Numbered from the stretch's first letter, positions 26,101 through 41,100 are shown. The stretch: 64,000 nucleotides of DNA from Haematobia irritans (GCF_050003625.1 NC_134397.1:224316537-224380536), one strand, 5' to 3'. The notes: a model not told the origin generated them from the letters alone. A program made the numbers and translations.

Positions 26101-29100
26101 CAATGACATAGTCAGTAAAGGCCATGAGAGCATGTTGGGTACCAAGATCAGATTGGAATCCGATTTGGCAATCTCTTAGGATGCCCACCTCATCAACCCT
26201 GGAATGAATCCTGTCCAAAATAAAAACCTCAAAAAGTCTACCAAGAGACGGGAGAAGGGAAATGGGCCTATAACCCCCACATGTACCACGATCGGAACCC
26301 GGTTTATTTCGAAATGGTCTTCACTAATATCACCCATGGTTGAGGATTTAGAAATTCCTTTGATTAATGGAAACCACATCCCACCGATTTCAAAATAATC
26401 GTTTTTAATGCTTAATGAGTTATCATTTCCGATAACATCAGCACAAATACCAAGAAAATATTCTTTTTCAATAAGATTCCTAAGTTCTTGATATATAAAT
26501 CCATTTACTTTAAAGGATACTTCCTCGTTCCTTATTTCAGTACCTGTTTTAATTTTAACAAGGCTACCTAGATGATAAAATGTTTTAAAAGAATACTCCA
26601 CACCTAGAGTGAATATTTTATGTTCGTATGGAACTTATCCCACACGACGGAGCTTCCATCATTTTCTATAAAATCCTTTAACGCATAGGATTTTCATAAG
26701 CCTACACACTTTCCTACTTCTACCTTTCCCTTCTCTGTATCTGGAGAAGGAACAATTTTGTCCAATTCCAAAAAAAGCCATACAATATATTCGCCCAACA
26801 CCCTTTGATGTTGAATGATTTCTTCGAAAATAATTTTCACGAAATGTATTCTTTTTAATTTCTTAGAAAATTCCTTCCTCGAAATTTAACTACACCGTTT
26901 ATCTAACACTCACAGCACTACCCACTCACTTGTTTAGCCTTGCGTGTTTTTACCACACTGATAGATTAGACATTTTCAGTATGCCCACCTATCACGTCGG
27001 GGTCACCAAAATGTACAACGACTCCTAATTGTACATTAAAGACACAGGCGTACACTTTAATGTTCTCACATCTTATGGTAATTCTAAATGTCCGCTGTCA
27101 GCACAGAGGAAAAACAAATAATTATTTATTAATTACATGTGTGCTTGTTTGATGATTGTTAGAATTTTTTCTATTGTTGTCGCGTAAGTTAATCATTAAG
27201 GACTTCTGTGTGTGATGGTTTGATGATCGTTTTTTTCAAACTAATTGGGAAAGCAAAATTGTGTGTATGTATGACTTTAATAGTTCTTTTACGCGAATTA
27301 TGTTGAGGGTATTTCTCTTAGGAGAAAAAAATAAAACGACTTTGAAAACTTAAGTTTTCAATCTTTATTCATTAACTTGAATCTTAAGACTAACTTAAAA
27401 ACGCTAATTGGTTTTTAATATATTATTGTTAGTAGCGATGAATTCGATGACGATGTTAATATCGTTCATTGATCCATCGCCCTATTTAAATATTTTTGCA
27501 TTATTATGCTGACATCGTTATTTTTGCCAGCTACAATAGGGTGGGAAGTACACATACGGATGTGAGGGTACGTAACTCCTCCCTCCCTTGTCGACGAATT
27601 CTCCTGAATTCGATTCTTTATTTGTATCTTAATGTTTTTTTGTTTACATTGTAAATATAGTACATATACAAGTGTGGCGGTTATTGCTATAGGTATTATG
27701 CTATACATTATAGTACATTGGTATCTTAGTTCCTTTATTTCTTTTATATTTTCAATTTGTTGGAGTTCTATTTCTTTAAATGTTATTTGTTTTGGGAATT
27801 CGTTTGGTGTATTACTGTCATCTATAGTGATCTGTTCAATATACATATATTTTCTGTTGGTGAATGTTTTTTTCATTAAGCTTATTGTACAGTTTTCAAA
27901 TGTGATTAGCATATTTTGTGAGCTATTTTTATATTCAAAGTTTGAAATGCAATTTTGTCGTGCTATGTTAATGTCAATATTTTGTATTACAATCATATTT
28001 TCATGTATCTGTTCTATTCTTTTTGATAAATCATATACAGTTTTACAATTTTTTAAATATATACAATGGGATGTTTCTGTAAGCTCGTTAATCATTTTAT
28101 TTTCCTCGTAAGTGTACATTTTATCCATTATTTTCAAAACTTTTTCTGTTGATGCGTCTATTTTATAATGATCTTTGTTAGTAATGGGTATGATTGTATA
28201 TTGTGTTGATTGTATTGTTCTTGTTGGTAGCTTAATTGCTAATATTAACGAGTCGTTGTAAATCATTAGCCCTAGTCTACATAGTTTTATTTTTAAGAAA
28301 TCTATTTCATATTTGTTTATTTCTTCTGCTGTTAATATTGATGGATGAAGTGTATTATATTTAGCGGATGCTATGTTTTCTAGGATTTCGTCCACTTTGT
28401 TTTCTAGGAATTGTAATTTTAATAGTTGATCATTGTATGTAAGTCTACTTATAATATCATTATTATGGGTTTGTATTGGGGTTATTGTTAGGGATGCCAA
28501 TGTTAGAGGTGTTGTAATGGAGAGAATCATCAGAATTATGAATACCTGTGAATTTAGAAGGACGCTTTATATTAGACACATGGATGTTGGTGAGGTTCCT
28601 TTTTATAAATTTGGGTGTTTGCTTATGCCTGACGTTTTTATAATTTTTTATGAAACCCTCCTGTCTTTGTTCAATATATGTTTCTCTATTCTCGTTTGCT
28701 TTTTCTATGTGTTTTTGTTTTATGTTTTTGAGACGATTATATATTTTGTTGTGGTCAACCTTATGATTTTGAGCTTCGAAGGGTGTACATCCAATTGCAC
28801 TGTGATAGTTATTGTTATACAAGATGATAGCTTTATTCATTTGCATAATAATGGGTATTTTTTCCTCAATATTTAGTGTTCTAATTTTTTCCGTTAAAGT
28901 ATTATTAAGTCGTTCTGCGTCGGAATTTCCGGTGTGACTATTTGCTTTAGTAGTATGAAATTCTATATTTTCCGCTTTTAAATATTCTGTGACGACACCT
29001 GAGTTGAATTCATTATCGAAAACGAATTTTTTTATTTTTCCTTTTATAGCAATAAACTCTTGAATTTTACTTAGAATATTGCATGTTTTGAAAATTTGTC

Positions 29101-32100
29101 TATAAAAATGATAAATGATTGTTTGCTGTTTATATACGTATCAATATGGACTATTTCGTTAATTGTTTTTGGAGTTTCCGTTATTGAGAATTTATTTTTA
29201 ATAGGGTTACGATCGTATTTTCCTCCGCTACATATGTCGCAGTTATTTATAATTGTGTGTATAGGTATTCTTAAATTTGGGTTATAGATTATTGATTTAA
29301 GTTTTTCGTATGTTGCAACTATATCACAATGGCAACATTCATTCTTGTGGAAAAGGGCAATTTGTTTTTTAAGTCGTCTTCATTTTCTATATCTCTAGCG
29401 AATTTAGTACATTTTATAAATTTAATTTTTGGGTTTGTAGAATATTCATTTTCTATAATTTTTGATACTTTATAATATTCATGATCATTGAGATCCGAGT
29501 ATATTCCAACTTTGCCGCTTTTCAGTTCCCTTCGTAGTATATCGAGGGCCAAATTGTTATTAATGTCATCTTTTTCAATAAAGATTCTTTTATTTCCGAA
29601 AGCTGTGGTTGTAGATGTTACTTTTTTATCTGTAAGGATTAGCTGATGTTTAAATCTGTTGACGACTGTCTCTAAAATAGGTATACTATATCCTAGGTCC
29701 TCTTCTTGAGAATGGACGGTTTGAACTACCAATGATTCTGAGTCACTTTTGTCTCTATCTCCTGGTAATAGTTCGTTGCTTGGTTCTTCTAGATTATCGG
29801 TTCCGATTTCCTCGAGGTTTATTTCGTCTTCTCGTATTCTGCTTAAAAAATCGGCGATGTAATTGGCTTTTCCTTTTATGTAGTCAAGGGAGAAATTATA
29901 CTCCCCTAGATTTATAAGCCATCTTTGAAGTCTTGGGCTAATATCTTTGCCAGAGTATTTAGTCATCAGCCACTTAAGTGGTTGATGGTCACTCTCAAGA
30001 TCAAATTCTCTACCATATACATATGGTCTAAAATATTTTACTGCCCAAACTATGGCAAGTAATTCTTTCTCTATTGTAGCGTAATTGCATTCGTGTTTGT
30101 TTAATGTACGAGATGCATAAGCAATTGGGTGTCCTTCTTGAGATAGAACAGCCCCTATTGCAAAATTACTGGCATCTGAAGTGATTTTAAATTTTTTCTG
30201 AAAGTTTGGATACCTTAGTATAGGGCTTTTGGTTACTAAATCTTTAAGTTTTTCAAATGAGACTATGTATTCTGGATCATTAATATTTATGGATTTGCCT
30301 TTTTTTAAGAATGTTGTCATTGGATGTGCTATTTTTGCATAATCCTTTATAAATTTCCTATAGAATCCTGTCATTCCGAGAAAGGATTTTATTTGTTTTA
30401 CAGTACTTGGTAACTTTAATTTTTGGATGATGGAGACTTTATCGGGGTTTGGTTTTATTCCTTTAGCGGTCAATAAGTGACCCAGGAATTGTGTTTCTTT
30501 TCTTAGGAAATTGCATTTGTCTACTTGAATTTTTAGTTTAGCGTTTTGCAATACTTTAAATATTTTCTTCAAGGTTATCATATGCTCTTGAAGCGATGTG
30601 CTAAATATAAGAATGTCATCCATATAGACAACACATGTTTTATTAATATAGTCCTTAAGGACTTCATTCATTAGCCTTTGAAATGTGGAAGGGGCATTTT
30701 TCAGCCCGAAAGGCATTCGAACAAACTCATAATGACCGGAAGGAGTTGAGAAGGCTGTTTTTTTCGATCTTCTTCCCTGATTAGAATTTGGTGAAAACCC
30801 TTGGCTAGATCAAGAGTTGTAAAATATTGAGCTCTACCAAGTCTGTCTAGCAATGAATTTAGGTTAGGGATAGGGTATTTGTCATCCACTGTGAATTCAT
30901 TTAGTTTTCTATAGTCTATAACTATTCTATATTTTTTTATTCCTGAATTATCCATTTTTTTTTCTACGATCCATAGTGGGCTATTATACTGCGAGTTACT
31001 TTTTTGAATTATATTTTGATTAAGCATCTCTTCAATTTGACGATTTATTTCAGATTCATGTATTTGTGGATATCGGTACATTTTTGCATATATAGGCTTA
31101 TCTATGGTTGTTACTATTTCATGAAATACTTTATGTGTTGCTGATAGGTTATCTCCTTCTTTAAAGAAGAGATCTTTAAATTCATTCAGTAACTTTGTGG
31201 TTTGTAATGTTTCTTCTTTGTTGAGATGGCTCAAATCAAACTTCTCACGATTTTTGTGTTCTATTGTTTCAAGAGTACATATGTTGTTCATATATTCTGG
31301 GTATATATACTCTTCGAAGTATAATTTTTGATTTAATAGTTCTACGAATCCTACTTCAGTGTTTATTTTCGCTTTGAACGGTATAAGAAAATTTTGTCCT
31401 ATTATGCCGAAAAAATTTTTATTAGAAAAGTCTATTATTTTCCATTGCAAATTACCTTCACATTTTAATTCTTTTGGAAAAGGGGTTACAATTACGTATT
31501 TAATTTCTTTGGTACCGTTAAGGGTTCTATAAATCCATGGACTTTTTATTCTAGTCATTGGGTAATCTTCTTTGAGAATACCCTGTTTTAGAATGCTAGT
31601 GGTTGAACCTGTATCAACCAGACATCTGACTTTTTGTTTTCCTATTGTTAGGGATATTATGGGTAGTTTTGCTCTTGAGGCAATATCAAAAAAATTTACT
31701 TCGTTATTCGTTTCTACTTTTTCTTCTTCGATAGTGTCCACTTCCATATACACTGGTCTACTAATAGTACTACTATCGACGCTCATATAAGAATTTCTAG
31801 TTTGGTTAGATCCTTGTCTAGGAATATAGGTATTTCTTTGTTGGATATTCATGCTGTTAGTTTGTGTCGGTTTTTGTTGGTTAGTGTTGTATTGGTAGTT
31901 ATGTTTTTGTTGGCTAGTGTTGTAAGTGTTATAGCTAGTTTTATGCTGATGGTTATTCTTTTGTTGGGTAATTTTTTGTTGGTAGTTATTGTATTGTTGG
32001 TTAGTGTTGTAAGTGTCATAGTTAGTTTCATGTTGATAATTATTATTTTGTTGGTTAATTTTTTGTTGATAGTTATTATTTTGTTGTTTAATTTTATGTT

Positions 32101-35100
32101 TGTAATGAATGGCTCTTGGGTCGTCCAAGGCCCCTATTTGTGTATATCTCCTAATCACTTCATTTAAACTACTATGTTGGTCTATATGAGACCTCAATGG
32201 TATATCTATTTTCTCGATTAAAACGTTTACAAGATCTTTATCAACCCTACTTGGTTCGTACATTACCGGTCTCGTTACATCGAACAAAGAAACTTGACTT
32301 AGATCATATTTAGCTTTTTCAAAAAAATTAAATAATTCTCTTAAGGTTCTTACTTTAACTTGACGACAGTTATTGAAGATATCGCCATATGTCATCTTTG
32401 GTCTGTTGAAGTCTATCAGTTTGGTTTTTATTTGGTCCCACGTTGCATCTGGTCCTAATTCTCTAACATAATTTCCTGTCGCTGCCAATATTTTTTCGTT
32501 TATGATGATCGACGTTGCCAGTCTTAAAAAATTGTTGTTGTTCTTCGGACATAGGCTTATTATCGACTCCACCGCTGAAATAAAGGCTACTGTTGAGTGA
32601 TCCTCATCTAGCGGCTTTAGCTGCCTAAACTGAGTTAAAATGTCCTTTGGGGATAGACATAACTGCTCCTGATCCCACTGCTGAACTTGTTGTGGTTGTT
32701 GTTGCGATTGTTGCTGCATTTGTAACTGTAGCTGGTTTATAATACTTTCTTGTCGCCTTATGACTTCTGCCATTTGTTGTATTCCATTTTCTTCACTCAA
32801 ATTTCGATTTGAATCGAATTCTTCTTGCCTGGACATTTTGTTGGTATGTATTCTTCTTTTCTGCACTTTTCGGCTCACAATATCAAATGTCTTTTTTTTT
32901 GTTTTTTTTTTTTGTCTGTTATTTCACAGTGATGGTTTGGTTTAAAGCAATTTGTCACTTAAATTCTTTTCTGTTGTTGTTGGTTTCTTATTTCATTGTT
33001 CACAGTTGAATATTTTAATTTAAAACCATTTGTAGTTGCTTTTTTATGAAAATTGTCAATCGGTTAGCCGGTATATGTTTTGTTTTTGTTTTTCAAGCTT
33101 TCAATCGTTTAGTCGGTATATATTTTTTATGGTTCTTTTCAATTAAATTCTTTAGAATTTAATTTCCGTGACTGCGCCAATTATGTTGAGGGTATTTCTC
33201 TTAGGAGAAAAAAATAAAACGACTTTGAAAACTTAAGTTTTCAATCTTTATTCATTAACTTGAATCTTAAGACTAACTTAAAAACGCTAATTGGTTTTTA
33301 ATATATTATTGTTAGTAGCGATGAATTCGATGACGATGTTAATATCGTTCATTGATCCATCGCCCTATTTAAATATTTTTGCATTATTATGCTGACATCG
33401 TTATTTTTGCCAGCTACAATAGGGTGGGAAGTACACATACGGATGTGAGGGTACGTAACTCGCGTCACGCATATGAACATAAGCAAATTGAACTGATATA
33501 GATTGCAAAAAAAAATGTTTTGTTCTAGTTTATGTTTAAAGTTTTGTAAGAAATTTTCTCCAGCCCAACGAGTTTTTCTTTATTCCAAGTATTTCTCAAA
33601 AATTTTATGGCTGTCAAACTTCAATGACATATAAAATAGTTAATTTCTAACTAAAGCAGAAGAAGTTTTTCGTACACTTCTCAAAGATGCTAAGAATGAA
33701 CTACAGAGTGATTAAAATGGGAATGATCTGACGCTTTATTGTTTCTTTATTTTTAGTTCATTGTTGCTTTTCGAGAATTATGCATTTCTGTAGTTCCACC
33801 AAATAAAAAAAGCATCTTTGTATGGATAAAATAAGACATCATCATCGGCAAACATCACAAGTTTTTCGTCAAATTGCAAGTTTTTTTAAGGTAAATCGTA
33901 AACAGAAGGGGGCCCTAGGCCACTCCACTGGGGAACCCCAAGGTTAAAATCTCTTAACTTACTCTTATGCGCTTTACAGACTATCAGTTATTCCGTACGG
34001 AATATCGGTGTTTGTAAAGAATCTTACAGTGTGTCGGATCGATACGACTTGTCGGCGATGACTAAATAATCGGTAAATATGTTATCGATCCCATAAACAT
34101 GCAACAGTATCGATTATGCCTTCGGACTTAACTTATAGTGCACATTATAAGTTAATTAAATATATGGGATATGTTCGACACGAGCACTGTCGTCCGGAAT
34201 AACTGATAGTCTGTAAAGCGTATTAGAGCCATTGATATGAACGTATTACCTTCTATTGGTCATGTAACTCTTAAATAGAAATAACTCATCATCCATTATT
34301 CCATAATACTCCATTTTTTATTACAGGATATTATGATCCACAAACGTCTTTGTAAAATCGAAAAATATTCCACAAACTACATTATAACCTTCGTCCAAAG
34401 AACTATAGATAAATCTAACAATATTGACTACTGCATCGTGAGTACCACACCCTCTTCAAAATGATATTCGTATTGAATGTTATTTTGCTCAAAGTATCAA
34501 TATTTAAAAACACGATTAAGACGCACTTATCCAAGTGTAGCTATCGATACATTTTTACTTTTTTTGTACTTTCATATACCTTTTTGATACAACCGTCTTT
34601 ATTCATTCTTGTCAGATTATTAGAGTCTAGAGTTGAAGTCTAAGCAGCGTACAAGTTTATTTTTTGTTAACACCAATTATTCCTATATATATACAAATAA
34701 ATTATATATGAATATATATATGAATAATATAGATTCTGTCAATTGATCCGGTTTTTTTTGAATTTTCAAGCTTTTTTAATTCCGTTTTTATTGTTTTTAG
34801 TTCTTTTTTAATTTCTCCTTCGTCTCCTTTTTTTGCATAGGCTGCTGTAATACATTTCACTCTCGTTTTTAAGCAGTTTCTCAAACTCGCTCCTGCTTAT
34901 CCCTGAGTGTTGAGAATGGTACTCTTTCTTACACTTGTCAGTGTCTATACAATCATCAGTCTCCTCTTTACTTGGTCTTTATATTCGTGGATTGTTTTGA
35001 TCGTCTAATGAAATTTACCTTTTTCGAATTGGATTGTGTGACATTTATCTCGGTTCCAACCAGTTCTAATTCAAACAATAGACCCTTATGTTAAAATTCT

Positions 35101-38100
35101 GACAAAATATCTTTTTTTTTTATTTTACAACATTTTTCTTCTGTCATTCTCCACCAGCTTTTTTAGACTTTAACTGCCAGTTAACAGAAAGTAAATTTCA
35201 AATGTCTTCTCTCCGGTTATCTTTAACTGAAAAATTTTCATCTGTTTAATTTCTAACTGGCATATGGCAAGATGACAGATATGTCCATAGTACGGTTTAA
35301 AAGTTCGTTATATACATAAATATTATATAGATGAGCGGCTAGTATTGAGCATTGCGGCATTCTGCTCATGACGGCACCATAGTCGGAATACAAATTTAAT
35401 AAGTTTCGGATTGTTAGAACATAGTTAGGAGTTCGCTTCAACCCAGATAATAGACCCTAAGTTTTTTGGTCAAAAATGTCTCTATTCCCAACACCCATAC
35501 ATATGAAGCGATGAGGCAGGAATGAAATGCCACGAAAGTTGTTGCTTCCCATAACGTGTAAATGCGGAGATAGTCCAAAAAACTTTTTTACCTTTGGTAA
35601 ATGACAGATAGTTCCTTAAAATCTTTCAATCGTCTTAGTGCAAATTACAATCTATGTGTTTCGCATAAAGAACATCATCCAAGTTTCACTGTATATCAGA
35701 AGTCGCTGCGTTGAAAATTTAATAAAACAATCTTCTCGCAGATAGAGAAAATTTTGAAAACAGATCTACAAAAGTTATCAATATACAAAACAGTAAAAAA
35801 AATTACAAATTCTGCTAGATTTGTAACAAGTGTGGCAACCGTGTTAGTAATGCATTGTACAAGTAGTAGAATTTAATTTTATATAGTATATTTACATGAG
35901 TTTTTTTTTTACAATATAACCGTTTGTACTTTGTAAACAAATAAGGAACAATTGAATGTGATTTGTTATGTGCTATTGGTATAATTATTATTTTTTAGTA
36001 TCTATTATAGTGAAAACTTATTTAAATCCCCCAGCCCCCATAATGATAATCCTATTACTACTTATTGAAAGTATTTTTTGTTAATATTTAGAGGAAATAT
36101 AAGTTGTGTACAAGGAGTTCATTCAACACTCATTACCAAAGAAAATTTGAGGTAACAAAGGACAGAATATGGTAAAAACTTTCACAAAGTGTCTTTATGC
36201 ATATTTGATCAACAATGTCGAGGATTTATATACTAAAAACCAAGGAATATAAATGAACAAAAAATTAAATATTTTTTTACGAAAATACGAAGTATTATTT
36301 AGGACATTGTGGCAAATTTCATTATCTATTTTTGAAAGTGCAATCCTTTTGAAGTGTCGTTTCTTTTGCAGCTGAATTGTTTCCGTTATTCCTCTTCCGG
36401 CTTTCCATATCCACTACACTGAATAGAATCTACAAATCTTAGAGTTAATTAGTATTCACGTCCAGACGAATGCAAGATTAAAAATCCTAATTATAACATA
36501 TACTTCAAAGTTAAATATATTTTTTAATTCCAAAATAACTTTAACACAAAGATCCTCGAAATAAGTATTAACCTATATTTGAAGCGATTTTATCTTAAAT
36601 CTAAAGATTCAATATTTCATTTCAATTAAAGACAATTTCATTAATTCGAAATGTTTTTCTTTACTTTAAGGAAATTCGCCTTACTTCAAAGACCTACGAC
36701 TTTAATGGAGGGACGCAAAATTTCCAAGCATTGTGTCCTAAATTTAACGAAACAAATTTTTAAAGCAAAGATTTAAACCTTCTTTAAATTAAAATTTCGT
36801 TGTTGCGTAACACTAGTTTAGAAAATATTTTTTTTGTATGTATGTATTTTGATCTTCTGAATTCGAAAATGAAAGTTAAAATTTTTTTTATGGAACAGTT
36901 TTTGAGATATCCCGTTATTTTTAGTTTTTTTTCGGCAATTTTTCTTTAAACGAATCATATCTCGAGCTAGAAATGTCCGATTATATCGTTGTTGGTACTT
37001 GAATACAAGGTATTGAGGTATTTTAAAATTTGGTTCTAATTCATATATGGGAATTACATTGGGTGCATTTTCGAAGGATATCGCAAACGTATAATCCTAA
37101 AAGTGTGATTTTGGATTCTTTATATATTGTGTAATTCAAGTATCTTTTTTTTTATAATTAGATCTAAAATATTTTCCCATGCTATGTCTCAGTGCTTTTA
37201 TTTCCACAAAACCTTAAGCTCTTTCATTGTTGTGGGTGATAGTCTTTTTTGGAGTTTTATTTTTTTCTTCTTTTTTTACAGTTTCTTGTTTTTTGAGTCG
37301 TATATCACATAAATTTGTATTAATTTATTTTTTTTCCAAATTTTCAACGGAAAGATTTGATCGTATGTCGCTCAGTACCAATTTAAGAGCAGAGAATGCT
37401 CTTTCCACACAGGAACACACTGTACAGTTTTTGCCAATGTATACAAATACGGATAATTTACTTTTTTTGCTTCCCAGAACTCAAAAGGAGGTTTATCAAT
37501 CGACAAGGGTCTTGGCGAAAATTTATCGATTTCATTGAAAGCTTTTTTTTCGTCCTCATTATCTTTCTTGTTCCTTGCTTTCCTCGCTTTCTTGTTCCCT
37601 GTCAACATTTAGGGTGTTCAAAAATTGACCCGAAAGCTATGTATTCGATTGACATCCGGTCGATCATCGCATTGGCTATTATTTATCTGTAAAGAGAAAA
37701 ACAAATAAATATCATTTTTAGAAACAGAATTATTAAATATGTTTACATCTAACTTGATTTACAAACTGCAAAATCCGAATCATCACTTCTTTAAGATGTG
37801 TTCCAGCACACATTAATTGTAATGGCTCCTTCGTTATGATGCACTAAAGACGCGGATCCAAATATAAGGCTGCAAGGAGTGTTTGATTTTTTTAGCAGCA
37901 CTTTTTCACTCCGTTCTAATATTGTCAGAAATTCTGAGCTGGCAGGCTTCGACTGAATGTCAAACTTCATTTGAAGCCATATTTTAAAGTAATCGCTATA
38001 AAATAATTGCTCTTGAGCCATTTGTGAGGCGACGTGTACAGGCTCCAAGAGGGCTAATAAGTCTTCACACTTTCCCATTCTGACTGACTTAGCGCGCATC

Positions 38101-41100
38101 GACATCAAGCAGAAGGCGAACATAGCAAGGCCTACTTCCAAAAATGAGTTTTATTTTTCGAAGAAAAAATAACACTCCAAAAAAAAGTTTTATTTTCTGA
38201 AGAAAAAAATAAAAAAATAAATTAAAAGAGTATCTTTTTCTGAAGGAAACAATAAAACTCTTTTTAATAGTTTCATTCGAGTTTTTATTTTTTTAGTCAC
38301 AAAATAACGATTAAACAAGTATATACAGCAGTAAGTTCGGCCGGGCCGACTCTTAAATACCCACCACCATGAACCAAATATTAGGGTTTTCTTTGAAATT
38401 TCAGGAGGGCTTGAGGACACTTCCTGAAGATAAATTTAAAAATTTCATCTATGAGGACTATATCAGATTCTGGATTTATAAGAACCATTTTTGTTTGAGT
38501 TTTAGAGGAATCATTAACATCTCTTGTAAGTGTGCAAGAAAATTATAAAATAACGTCTTGATTTGAAATCTTAAATCTGTAGATTTTCACCCGAGAAGTA
38601 AATTCTGGAAATTTTACATTGAGTTTCAAGCAATTTTCATGATCAGTGCGCCTTCTATACCCTCAAGAAGTGAAGTCGGTCTATATGGAGGCATTACCAA
38701 AAGGACCGATAAAAACTTAATCCGATACACGTTTTTGTGAGCCTAAAATACCAGAATATTTACAATTTCAAGCAAATCGGATAAAAACTACAGTTTCTAG
38801 AAACCCAAGGAGTTAAATCGGGCGATCGTTTTTATGGGGGCTATACTAAAATATGGACCGATATTCACCGTTTTCGGCACAGCTCTTTATGGCCCGAAAT
38901 ACCTCTAGATTTCCAATTTCAGGTAAATTGAATAAAAACTGCGGTTTCTATAAGCCCAAGAAGTAAAATCGGGAGATCGGTCTATATGGGGGCTATACCA
39001 AAACATGAACCGATACTCATAATTTGTGGCAAATCGCTTTATGGTCCTAAAATGCCTATAAATTTCCAATTTCAGGCAAATTGTATATAATCTACGGATT
39101 CTATAAACCCAAGATGTAAAATCGGGAGATCGGTCTATATGGGGTTATATCAAAACATGGAACGATACGGACCATTTTCGGCACACCTTTTGATGGTCCT
39201 CAAGTACCTCTAGATTTTCAATTTCAGGCAAATTGGATAAAAAATACGGTTTCTATAAGCCCAAGACCCCAAATCGGGAGGTCGGTTTATATGGGGACCA
39301 TACCAAAACATGGACCGATGCTCACCATTTTTGGCACACCTCTTTACGGTTCTAAAGTACCTCTCGATATCCAATTTCAGGTAAATTGGATAAAAACTGC
39401 GGTTTCTATAAGCCCAAGAAGTAAAATCGGGAGATCGGTCTATATGGGGGCTATACCAAAATATGGACCGACACTTATACCAAAATATGGCACACGTATT
39501 TGTGGTCCTACAATACCTCTAGATTTCCAATTTCAGGTAAATTGAATAAAAACTGCGGTTTCTATAAGCCCAGGAAGTAAAATCGGGAGATCGGTCTATA
39601 TGGGGGCTATACCAAAACATGAATCGATACTCATCATTTTTGGCACACCTCTTTATGGTCATAAAATACCTCTAGATTTCAAATTTCAGGCAAATTGGAT
39701 AAAAACTACGATTTCTATAAGCCCAAGACCCCAAATCGGGAGGTCGGTTTATATGGGAACTATATCAAAACCTGGACCGATATAGCCCATCTTCGAACTT
39801 GACCTGCCTGCAGACAAAAGACAAGTTTGTGCAAAATTTCCGAACGATTGCTTCATTATTGAACACTGTACCGTGATTACAACAGACAGACAGACAGACA
39901 GACGAACGGACGGACATCGTTATATCGACATAGAATTTCTCCCTGATCAAGAATATATATACTTTATATAGTCGGGAATCGATATTTCGATGTGTTACAA
40001 ACGGAATGACAAACTTATTATACCCCCGTCACCATTCTATGGTGGTGGGTATAAAAATAACTTTAATTTAATTTGATAGCACTTATAACCGTTGGGATAG
40101 TTTTTTCTTGAGTAATGACTTTTAGAAGCTTGTCAAACGTCTCATACGTATATTTCACGTCGTATATTTCATATCATGTTGGAATGGGATATTAATTCCA
40201 TTTAGAGACAAGCGTAAATTTTTACTCTCTGGCACAACAAAATTTTAGCATTTTCCTCAGGCGTTTCTATTGATCGTAAAAATGTCCGACTCTTTCAAGA
40301 TGGTCCTGAACTTTACATAATGCCCTTTGTGGCAATTCATCAAGGGCATATAGTAGTGAATCGTCTGCATACATCGTCTGGAAATCTCCTGTAAATGGGA
40401 GGTTCCATTTACAGGATATTTCCATTTACAAATAATTGCTCAACAATTTTGATCTTTATTCCCTCCAATATTATTTGGTAATGTTCTTACTCTCGCTAAC
40501 TCCATTGTTTGCATTGTTGCATAGAAGTACTTTCCGTATAGGAAATGCCAAGATTTCCATTTACAGATAATTGTTTACCAATATTGAACTAAGTTACCTC
40601 CAATAGTATTTGGTAATGAGAGTTTTTACTGGGAAAACTCACTACATATACTTTAAATTTCCTCAAGACAATTAAAATTTATTGAATCTAAGGGATTATC
40701 ATTATTAGTATTATTTCCAACCATTCTATATTGATTATAATTATTTTATGAATGTGTATTACGTACCTATTTATACCCTTATTATTATTATTATTATTAT
40801 TTTCACACTAAGAGCTTTATATGCACAATTTTTATATATTATGTGTTCGTTCCTCTATAATGAATTCAGTTTCATTTTAAGAATAATAAAGATCCAAAAA
40901 AACGTACTCCTCAAATTTGATTCTCTTTTATTTTGGAATATAAAAAAACGCATCGACCATGATTTAATATCATTAAATCCAACATCAATTTAGATCAATG
41001 TCACCGAAAGATCTTAAATTACCAATAGAGGCGGGAAAATTGAAACAACTCAAACAGATGACAAGCCCTCTATCGAAAATAGCCAAAGGAGTACAAAATA

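Larger units (their letters stand above)
27296..33460 (-). mobile_element. Complete errantivirus-like gypsy LTR retrotransposon (17.6/297 group), 6165 bp
   Basis: Two 282-bp LTRs appear identical by eye and read AGTTAC...ATAATT on -. A 4-bp target duplication, a tRNA-Ser-type PBS, a polypurine tract and three coding regions (gag-pol, pol/integrase, env) are all on the minus strand. The layout matches the 17.6/297/ZAM group of insect endogenous retroviruses. Identical LTRs imply a very recent insertion, yet pol shows three frame breaks. Inserted in the LTR of an older element inside INPP5F intron 9, antisense to the gene. Confidence 0.93.

Noticed and set aside
27632..28876. Plus-strand frames 27632-28111 and 28433-28876
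   Set aside because: Antisense shadows of the gypsy env and integrase frames, with low-complexity hydrophobic composition.
31802..32167. Plus-strand 121-codon Val/Leu-rich frame
   Set aside because: Antisense of the Gln/Asn-rich gag spacer.
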